Shown: positions 23,394 to 32,733, counted from the stretch's first letter. The stretch is DNA of 46,694 nucleotides from Fibrobacter sp. UWB4 (GCF_002210345.1 NZ_MWQI01000014.1:1-46694), one strand, 5' to 3'. The notes: generated by a model from the letters alone, not told the origin. A program made the numbers and translations.

Positions 23394-23882
23394 ATGAAAA
23401 AATATTTGCTCGCTTTGATGGCTGTTGCAGCGGCCTTTGCAATGCTTACAGCTTGTTCCGATGAATCAGGCGTTAATAATGGCGTTGGCGGTTCTGCAAG
23501 TTTAAACACGGGATCTCAAAAATCCTCAGATTATGAAGTGGGGATTGGTTCGTGCGGTGGCGGGCATTTGGCAAAAAGAGCTGAATTTGGGGATGAATCC
23601 ATTGATTTCGTTATGAACGAGGACGGTTCTGCTGTTTTTTTCTTGAATACGATTTCAGGTTGTGCCGAATATGGACATGTAACAGATGTTAAGTTGGAAC
23701 GTCATGACGATACTTTATTGGTTCATGATGTTTTTGAATATTACCCAGATTATGATAGTCGCCCCATACATAATTGCCTTTGTTTTGCCGATTATAGAGT
23801 GAAAGTCCCTGTAGAGTATATTGGCGTCAAGTACCTAGAATTTCACGATGTTTACACCATCGTTTATAAGGATAAAGAGTAA
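23394..23882 (+). CDS. Lipoprotein of unknown function
   Basis: 162 residues with AAGGAGG upstream. A lipoprotein signal KKYLLALMAVAAAFAMLTAC ends in lipobox LTAC, Cys at about residue 20, followed by a low-complexity linker rich in Ser, Gly and Asn. The mature part has several cysteines (IGSCGGGH, ISGCAEYGH, HNCLCFADY) and a beta-rich look with no recognisable family. The last codons overlap nothing; the MBL-fold gene starts 24 bases after its stop but has its own -10 box. Probably an outer-membrane or periplasmic surface lipoprotein. Confidence 0.8.
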   Translation: MKKYLLALMAVAAAFAMLTACSDESGVNNGVGGSASLNTGSQKSSDYEVGIGSCGGGHLAKRAEFGDESIDFVMNEDGSAVFFLNTISGCAEYGHVTDVKLERHDDTLLVHDVFEYYPDYDSRPIHNCLCFADYRVKVPVEYIGVKYLEFHDVYTIVYKDKE

Positions 23883-23893
23883 GCGAAATTTTC

Positions 23894-23906
23894 TATCTTT
23901 GGCACC
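23894..23906 (+). promoter_or_regulatory. -10 box 7 nt before the MBL-fold gene start (leaderless)
   Basis: TATCTT (23894-23899) then 7 bases then GTG at 23907; no ribosome site. Confidence 0.55.
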
Positions 23907-24629
23907 GTGCCAAGAATCATTAAGCTCACCGATAGAATCCAGTATTTACAGATGTCGAATGACCCGCTGAGTGCGGATGTCATCGCTGTGCGCGGCGATC
24001 GCGCGTGGTGGATTTTTGACGTAGGCGCGTGTGATGAGGCGGCGCAGTTTATCAACGCGCTGCCGCGCATTCCTGTAGAAGAAGCGGCGATTCCCGTTGA
24101 TGAGAATGGGGCGAATCTTGCGGCATGTAACAATGCCGCGCGTCTTGCGAAAAATGTCGTCATTTCGCATTTCCATCGTGACCACTTGCTGAATGTACAG
24201 CGCATGTGCGGTGGCGAGATTTCGCTAGACATTGATGCGCTTTATGTGGGCGCCTACACTTCAAAAACATTCGGTGAAATTGAAGGCGTTGCAAAGAACG
24301 TCGTGATGGAATCGCTTTCGTTTGACGATGGTGTGCAGATCCAAATTTTACCGATGCCCAATAGCCATGCCAAGGGTTCGCTTGCGCTCATCGTGGATGA
24401 TTTCGTTTTCTTGGGCGATGCGACTTACCCGATGGTGGGGCATGGCGCACCTGACGTTTATAACGTGCAGATTCTTGGCGAACAGATTAAGCTCTTGAAG
24501 TCTCTCACGCCGTCTCGTTTTTGCTTGAGTCATAAGCGTGGACTCGTACGCGATAAGACTTCCGTGATTCAGTTCCTCGAATCAGTTTACGCTCGCCGCC
24601 AGAAAAACGAAAATTACATCGTGGCATAG
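23907..24629 (+). CDS. Metallo-beta-lactamase-fold hydrolase
   Basis: 240 residues starting at GTG 23907. The zinc-binding motif VVISHFHRDHLLNVQ (HxHxDH) is near 83-97; later metal ligands are plausible at MPNSHAKGSL, the Asp in VFLGDATYP and the His in FCLSHKRGLV. The spacing fits the MBL superfamily (glyoxalase II-like or lactonase-like enzymes); the substrate cannot be read from the sequence. No signal peptide, so cytoplasmic. The start has no Shine-Dalgarno site but follows TATCTT by 7 bases. A bidirectional terminator follows, shared with convergent pflB. Confidence 0.85.
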   Translation: MPRIIKLTDRIQYLQMSNDPLSADVIAVRGDRAWWIFDVGACDEAAQFINALPRIPVEEAAIPVDENGANLAACNNAARLAKNVVISHFHRDHLLNVQRMCGGEISLDIDALYVGAYTSKTFGEIEGVAKNVVMESLSFDDGVQIQILPMPNSHAKGSLALIVDDFVFLGDATYPMVGHGAPDVYNVQILGEQIKLLKSLTPSRFCLSHKRGLVRDKTSVIQFLESVYARRQKNENYIVA

Positions 24630-24684
24630 TTTTCGCGGCTTTTCAAAGCCTGCGTTCCCCAAAAATTTGCGGCATTCCCTAAAA

Positions 24685-24714
24685 CAAAAAAGGTTCCCTT
24701 TCGGGAACCTTTTT
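24685..24714. terminator. Bidirectional terminator between the MBL-fold gene and pflB
   Basis: AAAAAGGTTCCC pairs with GGGAACCTTTTT around TTTC, giving an A-tract before and a T-tract after on both strands. Confidence 0.9.
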
Positions 24715-24784
24715 AAGCTTTGTGGCTTCTCGCGAACGTTTGTTGCCTTGCGGCGTTGAGCGCTCGCGGCGCTTTTCAAAGCGA

Positions 24785-27040
24785 TTAGAGCACACCGTGT
24801 GCCTGGCGGGCAATCACGTCGAGCTGCTGTTCGCGAGTGAGCTTGATGAAGCGCACAGCGTAGCCGGAAACGCGGATCGTGAAGTTCTGGTATTCTTCCT
24901 TTTCCGGATGTTCCATAGCGTCCTTGAGCTTTTCGACACCGAACACGTTCACGTTCAAGTGGTGGCTGCTCTGGCCGAAGTAGCCGTCGAGCACCTGCAC
25001 GAGCTTGTTGGAACGTTCTTCGTCGTTGTGGCCGAGTGCATCCGGGTTGATCGTCTGCGTATTGCTGATGCCGTCCAAGGAGTATTCGTACGGGAGCTTT
25101 GCCACAGAGTTGAGCGATGCGAGGAGACCGTTCTTTTCAGCACCGTAGCTCGGGCTTGCACCAGGAGAGAACGGTTCGCCAGCCTTGCGGCCGTCCGGAA
25201 GGGTACCGGTAGCCTTACCGTAAACAACGTTACTCGTGATGGTAAGAATACTTGTGGTAGCTTCAGAATTGCGGTAAGTCGGAGTCTGCTTGATCTTGGC
25301 CATGAACGTCTTGAGGAGCCAAACAGCGATATCGTCGGCACGGTCGTCATCGTTTCCATAGCGCGGGAAGTCGCCGACAATCTGGAAGTCTTCAGCAAGG
25401 CCTGTAGCCGGATCGCGGATGACCTTGACCTTAGCGTACTTGATGGCAGAAAGGGAGTCGACAACGTGGCTGAAGCCTGCGATACCCGTAGCAAACGTGC
25501 GGCGGACATCCGTATCGATGAGGGCCATTTCGGCAGCTTCGTAGTAGTACTTATCGTGCATGTAGTGAATCAAGTTCAAGGTATTCACGTACAAGTGGGC
25601 AAGCCAGTCCATGTAAAGTTCGAACTTGTGGACAACTTCATCGTAGTCGAGGTATTCGCTAGAAATCGGCGGATATTCCGGGCCGACCTGCTGACCCTTC
25701 ACGAGGCATTCATCCTTACCGCCGTTGATGGCGTAGAGGAGAGCCTTGGCGAGGTTTGCGCGGGCGCCGAAGAACTGCATTTCCTTACCGGTCTGGGTTG
25801 CAGAAACGCAGCAGCAGATGCTGTAGTCATCGCCCCAAATCGGACGCATCGTGTCATCGTTTTCGTACTGGATGGCGCTGGTCTTTACGGAGATTTCAGC
25901 AGCGAACTTCTTGAAGTTGTACGGAAGACGCGGGCTGTAGAGAATCGTGAGGTTCGGTTCCGGAGACGGACCCATGTTCACGAGAGTGTGCAAGAAACGG
26001 TAGTCGTTCTTGGTCACCTGATGGCGACCGTCCTGGCCGAGGCCAGCAACTTCGAGCGTAGCCCACACCGGGTCGCCGCTGAAGAGTTCATTGTAGCTTG
26101 TGATACGTGCGAACTTCACCATGCGAAGCTTCATCACGAAATGGTCGATGATTTCCTGAGCTTCGATTTCGGTGAGTGTGCCGTTCTGCAAGTCACGGGT
26201 CATGTAAATGTCGATGAAGGTCGAGACGCGGCCAACGCTCATGGCGGCACCGTTCTGCGTCTTGATGGCGGCGAGGTAGCCGAAGTAGAGCCACTGTACA
26301 GCTTCGTGAGCGTTCGTGGCCGGCTTCGAAATGTCGTAGCCGTAAATCTTTGCCATGGCCTTCATGCCTTCGAGAGCCTTGATCTGTTCGGCAAGTTCTT
26401 CGCGTTCACGAACAACGTGTTCGGTCATGTCCTTCTTGTCGGAGAGAGCCTTGTCGGCCTTCTTCTGTTCGATAAGATAGTCAACACCATAAAGGGCAAC
26501 GCGGCGGTAGTCGCCGACGATACGGCCACGGCCGTAAGTATCCGGAAGACCCGTGATGATGTGGGCCTTGCGGGCCATACGCATATCCGGCGTGTAGGCA
26601 TCGAATACGCCCTGGTTGTGAGTCTTGTGGAATTCCGTGAAGATGCGGTGGAGTTCTGCGCTCGGCGTGTAGCCGTAGTTCTTGCAGGATTCTTCCGCCA
26701 TCTTGATACCGCCAAACGGCATGAATGCGCGCTTGAGCGGCTTGTCGGTCTGGAGACCTACGATCTTTTCGAGATCCTTGGTTTCATCGGCAATGTAGCC
26801 TGCCGGGTGGCTTGTGAGAGTGGAGACAACGTCCGTGTCCATGTCAAGGACGCCGCCCTTTGCGATTTCCTTCTTCTGAAGGTCTTGCAGTTCTGCCCAG
26901 AGCTTATTTGTTGCTTCGGTCGGACCCTGCAAGAAAGATTTGTCGCCGTCGTATGGGGTATAGTTCTTCTGGATGAAGTCGCGGACATTGATTTCTTCCT
27001 GCCAGCGACCGCCTCTAAAGCCAAGCCATGCTTCCTGCAT
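24785..27040 (-). CDS. pflB: Formate C-acetyltransferase (pyruvate formate-lyase)
   Basis: 751 residues from the ATG at 27040, chosen for AGAGG just upstream and because [13 protein letters not shown] is the natural family start; the frame is open 51 codons further. It cleaves pyruvate with CoA to acetyl-CoA and formate under anaerobiosis, using a glycyl radical. The catalytic pair lies in [20 protein letters not shown] near residue 406, with three consecutive cysteines instead of two. The radical glycine is Gly726 in [12 protein letters not shown]. The 150-base leader to a TATATT at about 27167 (minus strand) is transcribed divergently from the GH16 gene. Confidence 0.96.
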   Translation of the reverse strand: MQEAWLGFRGGRWQEEINVRDFIQKNYTPYDGDKSFLQGPTEATNKLWAELQDLQKKEIAKGGVLDMDTDVVSTLTSHPAGYIADETKDLEKIVGLQTDKPLKRAFMPFGGIKMAEESCKNYGYTPSAELHRIFTEFHKTHNQGVFDAYTPDMRMARKAHIITGLPDTYGRGRIVGDYRRVALYGVDYLIEQKKADKALSDKKDMTEHVVREREELAEQIKALEGMKAMAKIYGYDISKPATNAHEAVQWLYFGYLAAIKTQNGAAMSVGRVSTFIDIYMTRDLQNGTLTEIEAQEIIDHFVMKLRMVKFARITSYNELFSGDPVWATLEVAGLGQDGRHQVTKNDYRFLHTLVNMGPSPEPNLTILYSPRLPYNFKKFAAEISVKTSAIQYENDDTMRPIWGDDYSICCCVSATQTGKEMQFFGARANLAKALLYAINGGKDECLVKGQQVGPEYPPISSEYLDYDEVVHKFELYMDWLAHLYVNTLNLIHYMHDKYYYEAAEMALIDTDVRRTFATGIAGFSHVVDSLSAIKYAKVKVIRDPATGLAEDFQIVGDFPRYGNDDDRADDIAVWLLKTFMAKIKQTPTYRNSEATTSILTITSNVVYGKATGTLPDGRKAGEPFSPGASPSYGAEKNGLLASLNSVAKLPYEYSLDGISNTQTINPDALGHNDEERSNKLVQVLDGYFGQSSHHLNVNVFGVEKLKDAMEHPEKEEYQNFTIRVSGYAVRFIKLTREQQLDVIARQAHGVL

Positions 27041-27410
27041 AGTAACCTCTTTTGTCTCGGATCCGGCTGTAAATACAATTAAAAAGTTGTTTAACTTTTC
27101 AGCGTTGTAGAAAAAGATGGACCCGAATTTGTGCTTTTTTCTATCAATCTTTTTTGTAAAACGCAATATACATATTAAAAAAGGGGTGGGCAAGGTATAA
27201 AATGAGCCTTTTCAGCCGAAATAGGCGTTCCAAAAAGCTTACGGAAAGCTTATGTGGTCAATTTTTGAAAAAGTCGGTTTTTTTATGTAAAAGTGCTTCA
27301 AAAATATGTAAAATACGGTTGATACAGTTGGTTTTAAAATGCCTCTCGCTGGGCATACGATGCGAAAAAACAGAATCTATCTTATAGAAAAAGAAATTAA
27401 GAGGTCAACA

Positions 27411-28457
27411 ATGAAAAAGATTCTTATCCCGATGGCTGCTGTGGCATTCTTCGCTGCCTGCTCCGAAGTAAATGATTCGTTTATCCCGGTTAATCCCGGT
27501 CAATCTGAAGTTTCTTCCAGCTCTGAAGCACAGCTCCCGCCTGCAGGTGAATCTTCCAGTTCCGAGGCTCTGATCGGAGATCAGTCTTCGAGTTCTGAAG
27601 CTCTTTTTCCGGAACTTTCTTCTAGTTCCACTGTGCTTCCTGAACTCTCTTCCAGCGCAGGTTCTCCGGCTGATCCGCAGTTCACCTACAAGGTTCCGTA
27701 TTTGACAGAACTCGATCCGACCAAGACGTACACCTTCTACGGTGCAGAACTCACTGGTCTCGATCAGTTTAAGTATGGCCGTTACGAAGCTCGTATGAAG
27801 ATGGCTGCCCTTTCCGGTTCTGTAAGCTCTATGTTCCTTTACTACGATGACTCCTGGAAAAAGGATGTTGAGCCGTGGAACGAAATTGATATTGAAGTCC
27901 TTGGAAAGGCTCCGGGTTCCTGGCAGTCTAACATCATTACCCGTGAAGGGGATCCGTCCATCAAGTCGAATACCGCTTCCGAAAGCAAGCCGCTTCATGA
28001 CTTTGGTTTTGATGCCACCCAGGGTTTCCACCTGTTCGCGATTGTCTGGACGCCGGAATACGTGTCCTGGGAAATCGACAGTGTTGAAGTCCGTCGCGAT
28101 ACGCTTGGCATGAGCCGTGGCAAGCATGCCGATGCTGACCAGGTCGCTTTCTTGACCGAAAACCAGTCTCTTCGCTTTAACCTTTGGGCTTCCAAGAGCA
28201 CTGCATGGACGGGTAAGTGGGCAGGAGGCGTTGGCCTTCCGATTGAACAGCAGATTGATTACGTCCGTGTCTACGCTTATGATGTAGCGACCAAGACCTT
28301 TACGCTTTCCTGGCAGGATGACTTCGATGGTGAAGATATCGATCCGCAGCGTTGGAGCAGGGGCGATTGGGAAATGGAACGCGTGAACCTTCGCCCGGAC
28401 AATGTGATTGTCGAAAATGGTGTTTGCCGTCTTATCTTGGACTACGAAGCAAACTAA
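27411..28457 (+). CDS. Circularly permuted GH16 beta-1,3-1,4-glucanase (lichenase-type) lipoprotein
   Basis: 348 residues from ATG 27411 with GAGGT upstream. A lipoprotein signal ends in FFAAC (Cys17). Residues about 35-83 are a linker with repeated SSSSEA-type poly-serine units, typical of Fibrobacter. The catalytic domain starts near 107 with TFYGAELTG and YGRYEARMKMAALSGSVSSM, and carries the GH16 active site NEIDIEVLGK with Glu158, Asp160 and Glu162. RFNLWASKSTAWTGKW and IDYVRVYAY follow, then the strand block FTLSWQDDFDGEDIDPQRWS that is N-terminal in ordinary GH16 enzymes. This order is that of the circularly permuted F. succinogenes glucanase. It lacks that enzyme's C-terminal extension and is lipid-anchored instead of secreted. 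Likely substrate: mixed-linkage beta-glucan. Confidence 0.92.
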   Translation: MKKILIPMAAVAFFAACSEVNDSFIPVNPGQSEVSSSSEAQLPPAGESSSSEALIGDQSSSSEALFPELSSSSTVLPELSSSAGSPADPQFTYKVPYLTELDPTKTYTFYGAELTGLDQFKYGRYEARMKMAALSGSVSSMFLYYDDSWKKDVEPWNEIDIEVLGKAPGSWQSNIITREGDPSIKSNTASESKPLHDFGFDATQGFHLFAIVWTPEYVSWEIDSVEVRRDTLGMSRGKHADADQVAFLTENQSLRFNLWASKSTAWTGKWAGGVGLPIEQQIDYVRVYAYDVATKTFTLSWQDDFDGEDIDPQRWSRGDWEMERVNLRPDNVIVENGVCRLILDYEAN

Positions 28458-28478
28458 AAAAGTTTGGTGTATAGACGT

Positions 28479-28510
28479 AAGCCTCCCAGAGAAATCTGGG
28501 GGGCTTTTTG
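28479..28510 (+). terminator. Terminator of the GH16 gene
   Basis: AAGCCTCCCAGA pairs with TCTGGGGGGCTT (wobble inside) around GAAA, then TTTTT. Confidence 0.85.
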
Positions 28511-28513
28511 TGT

Positions 28514-28542
28514 GTCATTCCCGCTTTGAGCGGGAATCTCCT
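28514..28542. repeat. Dispersed palindromic repeat, GTCATTCCCGC type
   Basis: GTCATTCCCGCTTTGAGCGG then GAATCTCCT, directly after the GH16 terminator. Confidence 0.8.
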
Positions 28543-28600
28543 TTATAAAACATTTTTTGCTTTTCTCAAAATGTAAATGATTGTATATTGAATTCTAATC

Positions 28601-28663
28601 ATTGGTCGTTAGTCATTAGTCGTTACTGTTTACTGCCTACTTCCTACTGATAACTAATACAGA
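28601..28663. repeat. Heptanucleotide repeat in the leader of the small lipoprotein gene
   Basis: Nine units in 7-base register, including ATTGGTC, GTTAGTC, ATTAGTC, GTTACTG, TTTACTG, CCTACTT and CCTACTG. It joins the TTAGTCA-type and CTACTTC-type variants in one tract. A possible -10 TATATT lies upstream at about 28585. Confidence 0.75.
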
Positions 28664-28670
28664 GGTAATC

Positions 28671-29156
28671 ATGAAAAAAATTTTCCTTACGGCTCTTGCC
28701 GCAATTTCGCTTGCTTTTATGGCTTGCGCCCCCTCCAAGCTAGACATTCAAGAGGCTTCGATTACAAGCGATGTGTTGATCGAAGTTCGTCAGGTGTTGA
28801 ATGATTCTATTAGTTTGTATGTCGGAAACGTTTTCTATCTGAATTCGAAACAGATCGTGGCCGACGACATGTACCCGCTGCATGCAAGTACGCGTGACCC
28901 TGCTGAATTCGAAAAGCTCACGCCGACAGATGTGCTCAATAGCGATGAAGAGTTCCTGAATTACTTGCGCCGCAAGGCCCCGGACATGATGAACGTGGGC
29001 ATCGTGATTGGCGAGACGGCGTACAACGAAGTTGGCTTTGACGAGACTGCTGCCGTCGAAAAGCTCACCAAGATTTTCCAGAAGATTCAGGGCGGTTCGC
29101 TCAAGCTTTTCCACGAAAAGAACGGTGAACTCACCGACATGAAGAAACTGTACTAG
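28671..29156 (+). CDS. Small lipoprotein of unknown function
   Basis: 161 residues, AGAGGT upstream. A signal KKIFLTALAAISLAFMAC ends in lipobox FMAC (Cys about 19). The mature region, ITSDVLIEVRQVLNDSISLY and RRKAPDMMNVGIVIGETAYN, is mixed alpha/beta and fits no family I recognise. The gene is bracketed by heptanucleotide repeats: one in its leader and one starting precisely at its stop codon TAG (29154-29156). It lies upstream of alaS but separated from it by a dispersed palindromic repeat. Confidence 0.8.
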   Translation: MKKIFLTALAAISLAFMACAPSKLDIQEASITSDVLIEVRQVLNDSISLYVGNVFYLNSKQIVADDMYPLHASTRDPAEFEKLTPTDVLNSDEEFLNYLRRKAPDMMNVGIVIGETAYNEVGFDETAAVEKLTKIFQKIQGGSLKLFHEKNGELTDMKKLY

Positions 29157-29188
29157 TTATTAGTCAATAGTCATTAGTTATTGGTACA
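29154..29188. repeat. Heptanucleotide repeat starting at a stop codon
   Basis: Units TAGTTAT, TAGTCAA, TAGTCAT and TAGTTAT follow each other exactly from the stop codon of the lipoprotein gene, placing TAG in all three frames. Confidence 0.8.
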
Positions 29189-29190
29189 TT

Positions 29191-29220
29191 GTCATGCCCG
29201 CCTCCGTGCGGGCATCTCCT
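29191..29220. repeat. Dispersed palindromic repeat, GTCATGCCCGC type
   Basis: GTCATGCCCGCCTCCGTGCG then GGCATCTCCT, about 40 bases upstream of alaS. Confidence 0.8.
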
Positions 29221-29263
29221 TTTTTTTCTAAATTCGTGCCCGTAAAAAATCAAAGGAATAGCT

Positions 29264-31918
29264 ATGTCCGAAAAAATGACTTCTGCGCAAGTGCGCGAAT
29301 CCTTTATCAAGTTCTTCGAATCCAAGGGCCACCTCTTCGTGCGTTCTTCGCCGGTGGTTCCGCATGACGACCCGACGCTCATGTTCACGAACGCGGGCAT
29401 GAACCAGTTCAAGGCCATCTTCCTTGGCGACAATCCGAAGGGTTGGAAGCGCGTATGCAACAGCCAGAAGTGCCTCCGTGTGTCCGGTAAGCACAACGAC
29501 CTCGACGTCGTGGGCCGCGACAACTACCACCACACCTTCTTCGAAATGCTCGGTAACTGGAGCTTCGGTGACTATTATAAGAAGGAAGCTATTGCTTGGG
29601 CATGGGAACTCCTCACCGAAGTTTGGAAGCTCCCGAAGGAACGCCTCTTTGCTACGGTCTATCAGGACGATGACGAAGCCTGGCAGATTTGGAAGGACGT
29701 GTCCGGCCTCCCGGATGACCGCATCATGCGCTTCGATGCTCACTCCAACTTCTGGGAAATGGGCGACACCGGTCCGTGCGGCCCGTGCTCCGAAATCCAT
29801 TACGACCGTGGCGACCTCGCTACGCAGGCCGAAACGTTCAAGGACCCGATCAAGGGCGTGAACGGCGAAAACGACCGCTACATTGAAATCTGGAATAACG
29901 TGTTCATGCAGTACGAACGCGTGAGCGACGGCTCCCTCATTCCGCTCAAGGCCAAGAACGTCGATACCGGTATGGGCTTCGAACGTATCTGCGCTATTCT
30001 TCAGGGCAAGACCAGCAACTATGATACCGACGTGTTCACCCCGATTATCGCAAAGATCGCTGAACTCTCCGGCGTTCCGTACAACGATGGCGAAGCTGGC
30101 ACCCCGCACCGCGTGATTGCCGACCACATCCGCGCTATTTCGTTTGCAATTGCTGACGGCGCACTCCCGTCTAACGAAGGCCGTGGCTACGTGCTCCGTC
30201 GAATCCTCCGCCGTGCTAGCCGCTTTGCTCGCCTGCTCGGTCAGAAGAAGCCGTTCATTTGCCAGCTCGTTCAGGTGCTTGCCGACACGATGGGCGATGC
30301 CTTCCCGGAAATTCGCGAGCGCAAGGAATTCGTCGCTTCTGTCATCAAGAGCGAAGAAGAAAGCTTTATTCGTACGCTTGACGCTGGTCTCGAACGCTTT
30401 GCCGCCATCTCCGCCGAACTCAAGAAGGGCGACAAGATTCCGGGCGACAAGGTGTTCCTCCTCTATGATACTTATGGATTCCCGCCGGACCTCACTGGCA
30501 TTCTCGCCGAAGAAAAGGGCCTCCTCATTGATGAAGAAGGCTACGAAAAGTGCATGAATGAACAGAAGGAACGTGCCCGTGCCAACATGAAGCAGGGCAT
30601 CAACACGATGGGTACCGAAGGCTGGACGCAGTACAGCGAAGCTAGCACGAACTTTGTCGGTTATGAACTCTCCGCTTGCGAAACGAAGGTTGTCCGCTGG
30701 CGCGAAGACAAGGGTGTTTTGAGCATCGTTCTCGAAACTTCTCCGTTCTACGCCGAAATGGGTGGCCAGGTTGGTGACAAGGGAACGCTCGTTTCCGCCG
30801 ACCTCGAAATCCAGGTGTTCGACACCGTGAAGGTGAACGATACGGCCCTTTGCCGTGGTAAGGTTGTGAAGGGTACGGCTGACGAAAAGACGATGGGCGC
30901 CGTGTTCATGGCTACGGTCGATAACGATCGTCGCGCTGACATCCGCAAGAACCACTCCGCAACGCACTTGCTCCAGGCCGCTCTCCGCGAAGTGCTCGGC
31001 ACTCACGTGCAGCAGCAGGGTAGCTTCGTTTCGAACGAACTCCTCCGCTTTGACTTCAGCCACTTTAATGCTATGACTGCTGAAGAAATCCAGAAGGTCG
31101 AAGACATCGTGAACGCGAAGGTCATGGAATGCTTGCCGGTCCACACCGACGTGATGGACGTCGATGAAGCTAAGGCTAGCGGTGCTATGGCTCTGTTCGG
31201 CGAAAAGTATGGCGACAAGGTCCGCGTCGTGAAGATGGGTGACGCTGGCGTCGAATTCTCCCGCGAACTTTGCGGTGGCTTGCATGTGCAGAACACCGGT
31301 AACATCGGTCTCGTGAAGATCGTTTCTGAATCTAGCGTGTCTGCTGGCGTACGCCGTATCGAAGCAGTCTCTGGCCGTGGCGCTCTCTCGCTGCTCCGCG
31401 CCGGTACGCAGATTCTCACGGCTCTCCGCGAACAGCTCCGCTGCAAGGATGCCGAAGTTCTCGACCGCATCCAGCAGGCGTTTGCCAAGACGCAGAACCT
31501 CGAAAAGAGCCTCCAGTCCGTGAAGCTCGAACTCGCAACGCTCGCTGCTGCCGAACTCTTGAACGGTGGCATCAACGTGATGGGCGTGAACCTCTACGTG
31601 CGCGAACTCTCCTTGCCGGATGAAAAGTACAAGAACTTGCTCGACGGTGTTCAGAACAAGCTTGATGTTGATAGCGTTGCCGTGATTGCAAACAAGGACA
31701 ATGGTTCTGGTAGCATCGCCGTGATGGTTGGCAAGAACGTTCAGGCCAAGGGCATCAAGGCTGGCGACATCGTCAAGGATCTCGCCAAGGCTTGCAACGG
31801 TAAGGGCGGTGGCCGTCCGGACCGTGCTCAGGCTGGTACTCGCGAACCGGAAAAGATTGCCGAAGCTATCGCTAACGCTAACAACTGGATTCGAGCTAAA
31901 CTGACCGCTCAGCCCTAA
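29264..31918 (+). CDS. alaS: Alanyl-tRNA synthetase
   Basis: 884 residues, the usual length, with AAGGA before the ATG. The class II catalytic domain starts REFSIKFFES-like (here VRESFIKFFESKGHLFVRSS) with TLMFTNAGMNQFK, KCLRVSGKHNDLDVVGRDNY and HHTFFEMLGNWSFGDY. The editing domain has HSATHLLQAALREVLG near residue 564 and the zinc ligand region ELCGGLHVQNTG near 670. The C-terminal oligomerisation domain ends with GKGGGRPDRAQAGT. It charges tRNA-Ala and clears Ser-tRNA-Ala. Monocistronic, followed by a terminator. Confidence 0.97.
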   Translation: MSEKMTSAQVRESFIKFFESKGHLFVRSSPVVPHDDPTLMFTNAGMNQFKAIFLGDNPKGWKRVCNSQKCLRVSGKHNDLDVVGRDNYHHTFFEMLGNWSFGDYYKKEAIAWAWELLTEVWKLPKERLFATVYQDDDEAWQIWKDVSGLPDDRIMRFDAHSNFWEMGDTGPCGPCSEIHYDRGDLATQAETFKDPIKGVNGENDRYIEIWNNVFMQYERVSDGSLIPLKAKNVDTGMGFERICAILQGKTSNYDTDVFTPIIAKIAELSGVPYNDGEAGTPHRVIADHIRAISFAIADGALPSNEGRGYVLRRILRRASRFARLLGQKKPFICQLVQVLADTMGDAFPEIRERKEFVASVIKSEEESFIRTLDAGLERFAAISAELKKGDKIPGDKVFLLYDTYGFPPDLTGILAEEKGLLIDEEGYEKCMNEQKERARANMKQGINTMGTEGWTQYSEASTNFVGYELSACETKVVRWREDKGVLSIVLETSPFYAEMGGQVGDKGTLVSADLEIQVFDTVKVNDTALCRGKVVKGTADEKTMGAVFMATVDNDRRADIRKNHSATHLLQAALREVLGTHVQQQGSFVSNELLRFDFSHFNAMTAEEIQKVEDIVNAKVMECLPVHTDVMDVDEAKASGAMALFGEKYGDKVRVVKMGDAGVEFSRELCGGLHVQNTGNIGLVKIVSESSVSAGVRRIEAVSGRGALSLLRAGTQILTALREQLRCKDAEVLDRIQQAFAKTQNLEKSLQSVKLELATLAAAELLNGGINVMGVNLYVRELSLPDEKYKNLLDGVQNKLDVDSVAVIANKDNGSGSIAVMVGKNVQAKGIKAGDIVKDLAKACNGKGGGRPDRAQAGTREPEKIAEAIANANNWIRAKLTAQP

Positions 31919-32009
31919 GTTCAAAAAAGAACGTGTGATTGGGCATCGCTCTCGCCACCACGGCTTGTTAATACAAGTCGCTTGTGGCTCACAATGCTCG
32001 GTGCATAAT

Positions 32010-32039
32010 GTCATTCCCGCCTCCGAGCGGGAATCTCCT
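32010..32039. repeat. Dispersed palindromic repeat, GTCATTCCCGC type
   Basis: GTCATTCCCGCCTCCGAGCG then GGAATCTCCT, same core as the copy at 5143-5174. Confidence 0.8.
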
Positions 32040-32044
32040 CCTAT

Positions 32045-32084
32045 AAAAGGTGTTCCTCGCATTTATGCGTGGCGCCTTTTTTTT
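32045..32084 (+). terminator. Terminator of alaS
   Basis: AAAAGGTG pairs with CGCCTTTT (one wobble), with an inner CGCAT/ATGCG stem, followed by a run of T. Confidence 0.8.
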
Positions 32085-32283
32085 GTTTGTGGACCTGGGG
32101 CCGCGCGCTTCTCAATCTCGCGGCATTAAAACGCACTCGGCTCCTGCGCGCTTCTCGGTTGCGCGTCTCTCGTAAAAAAGCAACAGCCTGTTGCTTGCTT
32201 TTGCTATAGCTTGGTTCTATATTATACTCGTCAAAAGAAATGATAAACGATCAAAAATATTTTATTTGCAAAAGGAGAGTATT

Positions 32284-32733
32284 ATGGAAGTACGAGAAGT
32301 TTTGCTTAAGTTGCGCTCGAATCAAAACCTGACCCAGGACCAGATGGCCGAACGCTTGCATGTAACGCGCCAAGCTGTGAGCCGCTGGGAAACTGGCGAA
32401 ACCCAGCCGAATACCGAAATGCTCAAAGTCATCTCCCGTGAATTCGACGTGTCCATCAACACGTTGCTCGGCGCTCCGCGCCAACTCTTCTGCCAATGCT
32501 GCGGAATGCCTCTCAGCGAAGATTCCATGATCAGCCGTGAACCCAGCGGCGAATTCAACGAAGATTATTGCAAGTGGTGCTATACTGACGGTAAGTTTGT
32601 TTACAACGACAAGTCGGTCCTCCTCGATTTTCTGCTTTCGCACATGCCCAATCCCGACAATACTCCCGACGCAGAACGCCGCGCCTTTTTCGACAAACAC
32701 CTCTCGCAACTAAAGCATTGGAAACAAGCGTAA
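32284..32733 (+). CDS. HTH (XRE) regulator with a C-terminal zinc-ribbon domain
   Basis: 149 residues from ATG 32284, chosen because GGAG lies about 8 bases upstream. The N-terminal Cro/C1-type HTH covers about 3-58 (LLKLRSNQNLTQDQMAERLH, VTRQAVSRWETGETQPN). After the linker SINTLLGAPRQ a putative zinc ribbon follows, FCQCCGMPLSED and DYCKWCYTDG, with two Cys pairs for one metal (Putative zinc ribbon, PF12674-like). This fusion is common in anaerobes, but its ligand and targets are unknown. It lies 115 bases upstream of metQNI on the same strand and could regulate it, although nothing in the sequence proves this. Confidence 0.85.
   Translation: MEVREVLLKLRSNQNLTQDQMAERLHVTRQAVSRWETGETQPNTEMLKVISREFDVSINTLLGAPRQLFCQCCGMPLSEDSMISREPSGEFNEDYCKWCYTDGKFVYNDKSVLLDFLLSHMPNPDNTPDAERRAFFDKHLSQLKHWKQA

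Larger units (their letters stand above)
31919..32283. other. Intergenic region between alaS and the HTH gene
   Basis: Contains a dispersed palindromic repeat, the alaS terminator, a GC-rich segment (about 32095-32170) sharing CACTCGGCTCCT with 6276-6287, and an inverted repeat GCAACAG/CTGTTGC at about 32181-32195. The promoter and AAAGGAG ribosome site of the HTH gene are at the right end. Confidence 0.5.

Noticed and set aside
24722-27082. Very long open frames opposite pflB, alaS (29228-32062), metY (3490-4788) and the helicase (40216-41895)
   Set aside because: They are antisense to genes with unmistakable family motifs, have no ribosome sites and read as low-quality protein. They arise from the codon bias of the real genes.
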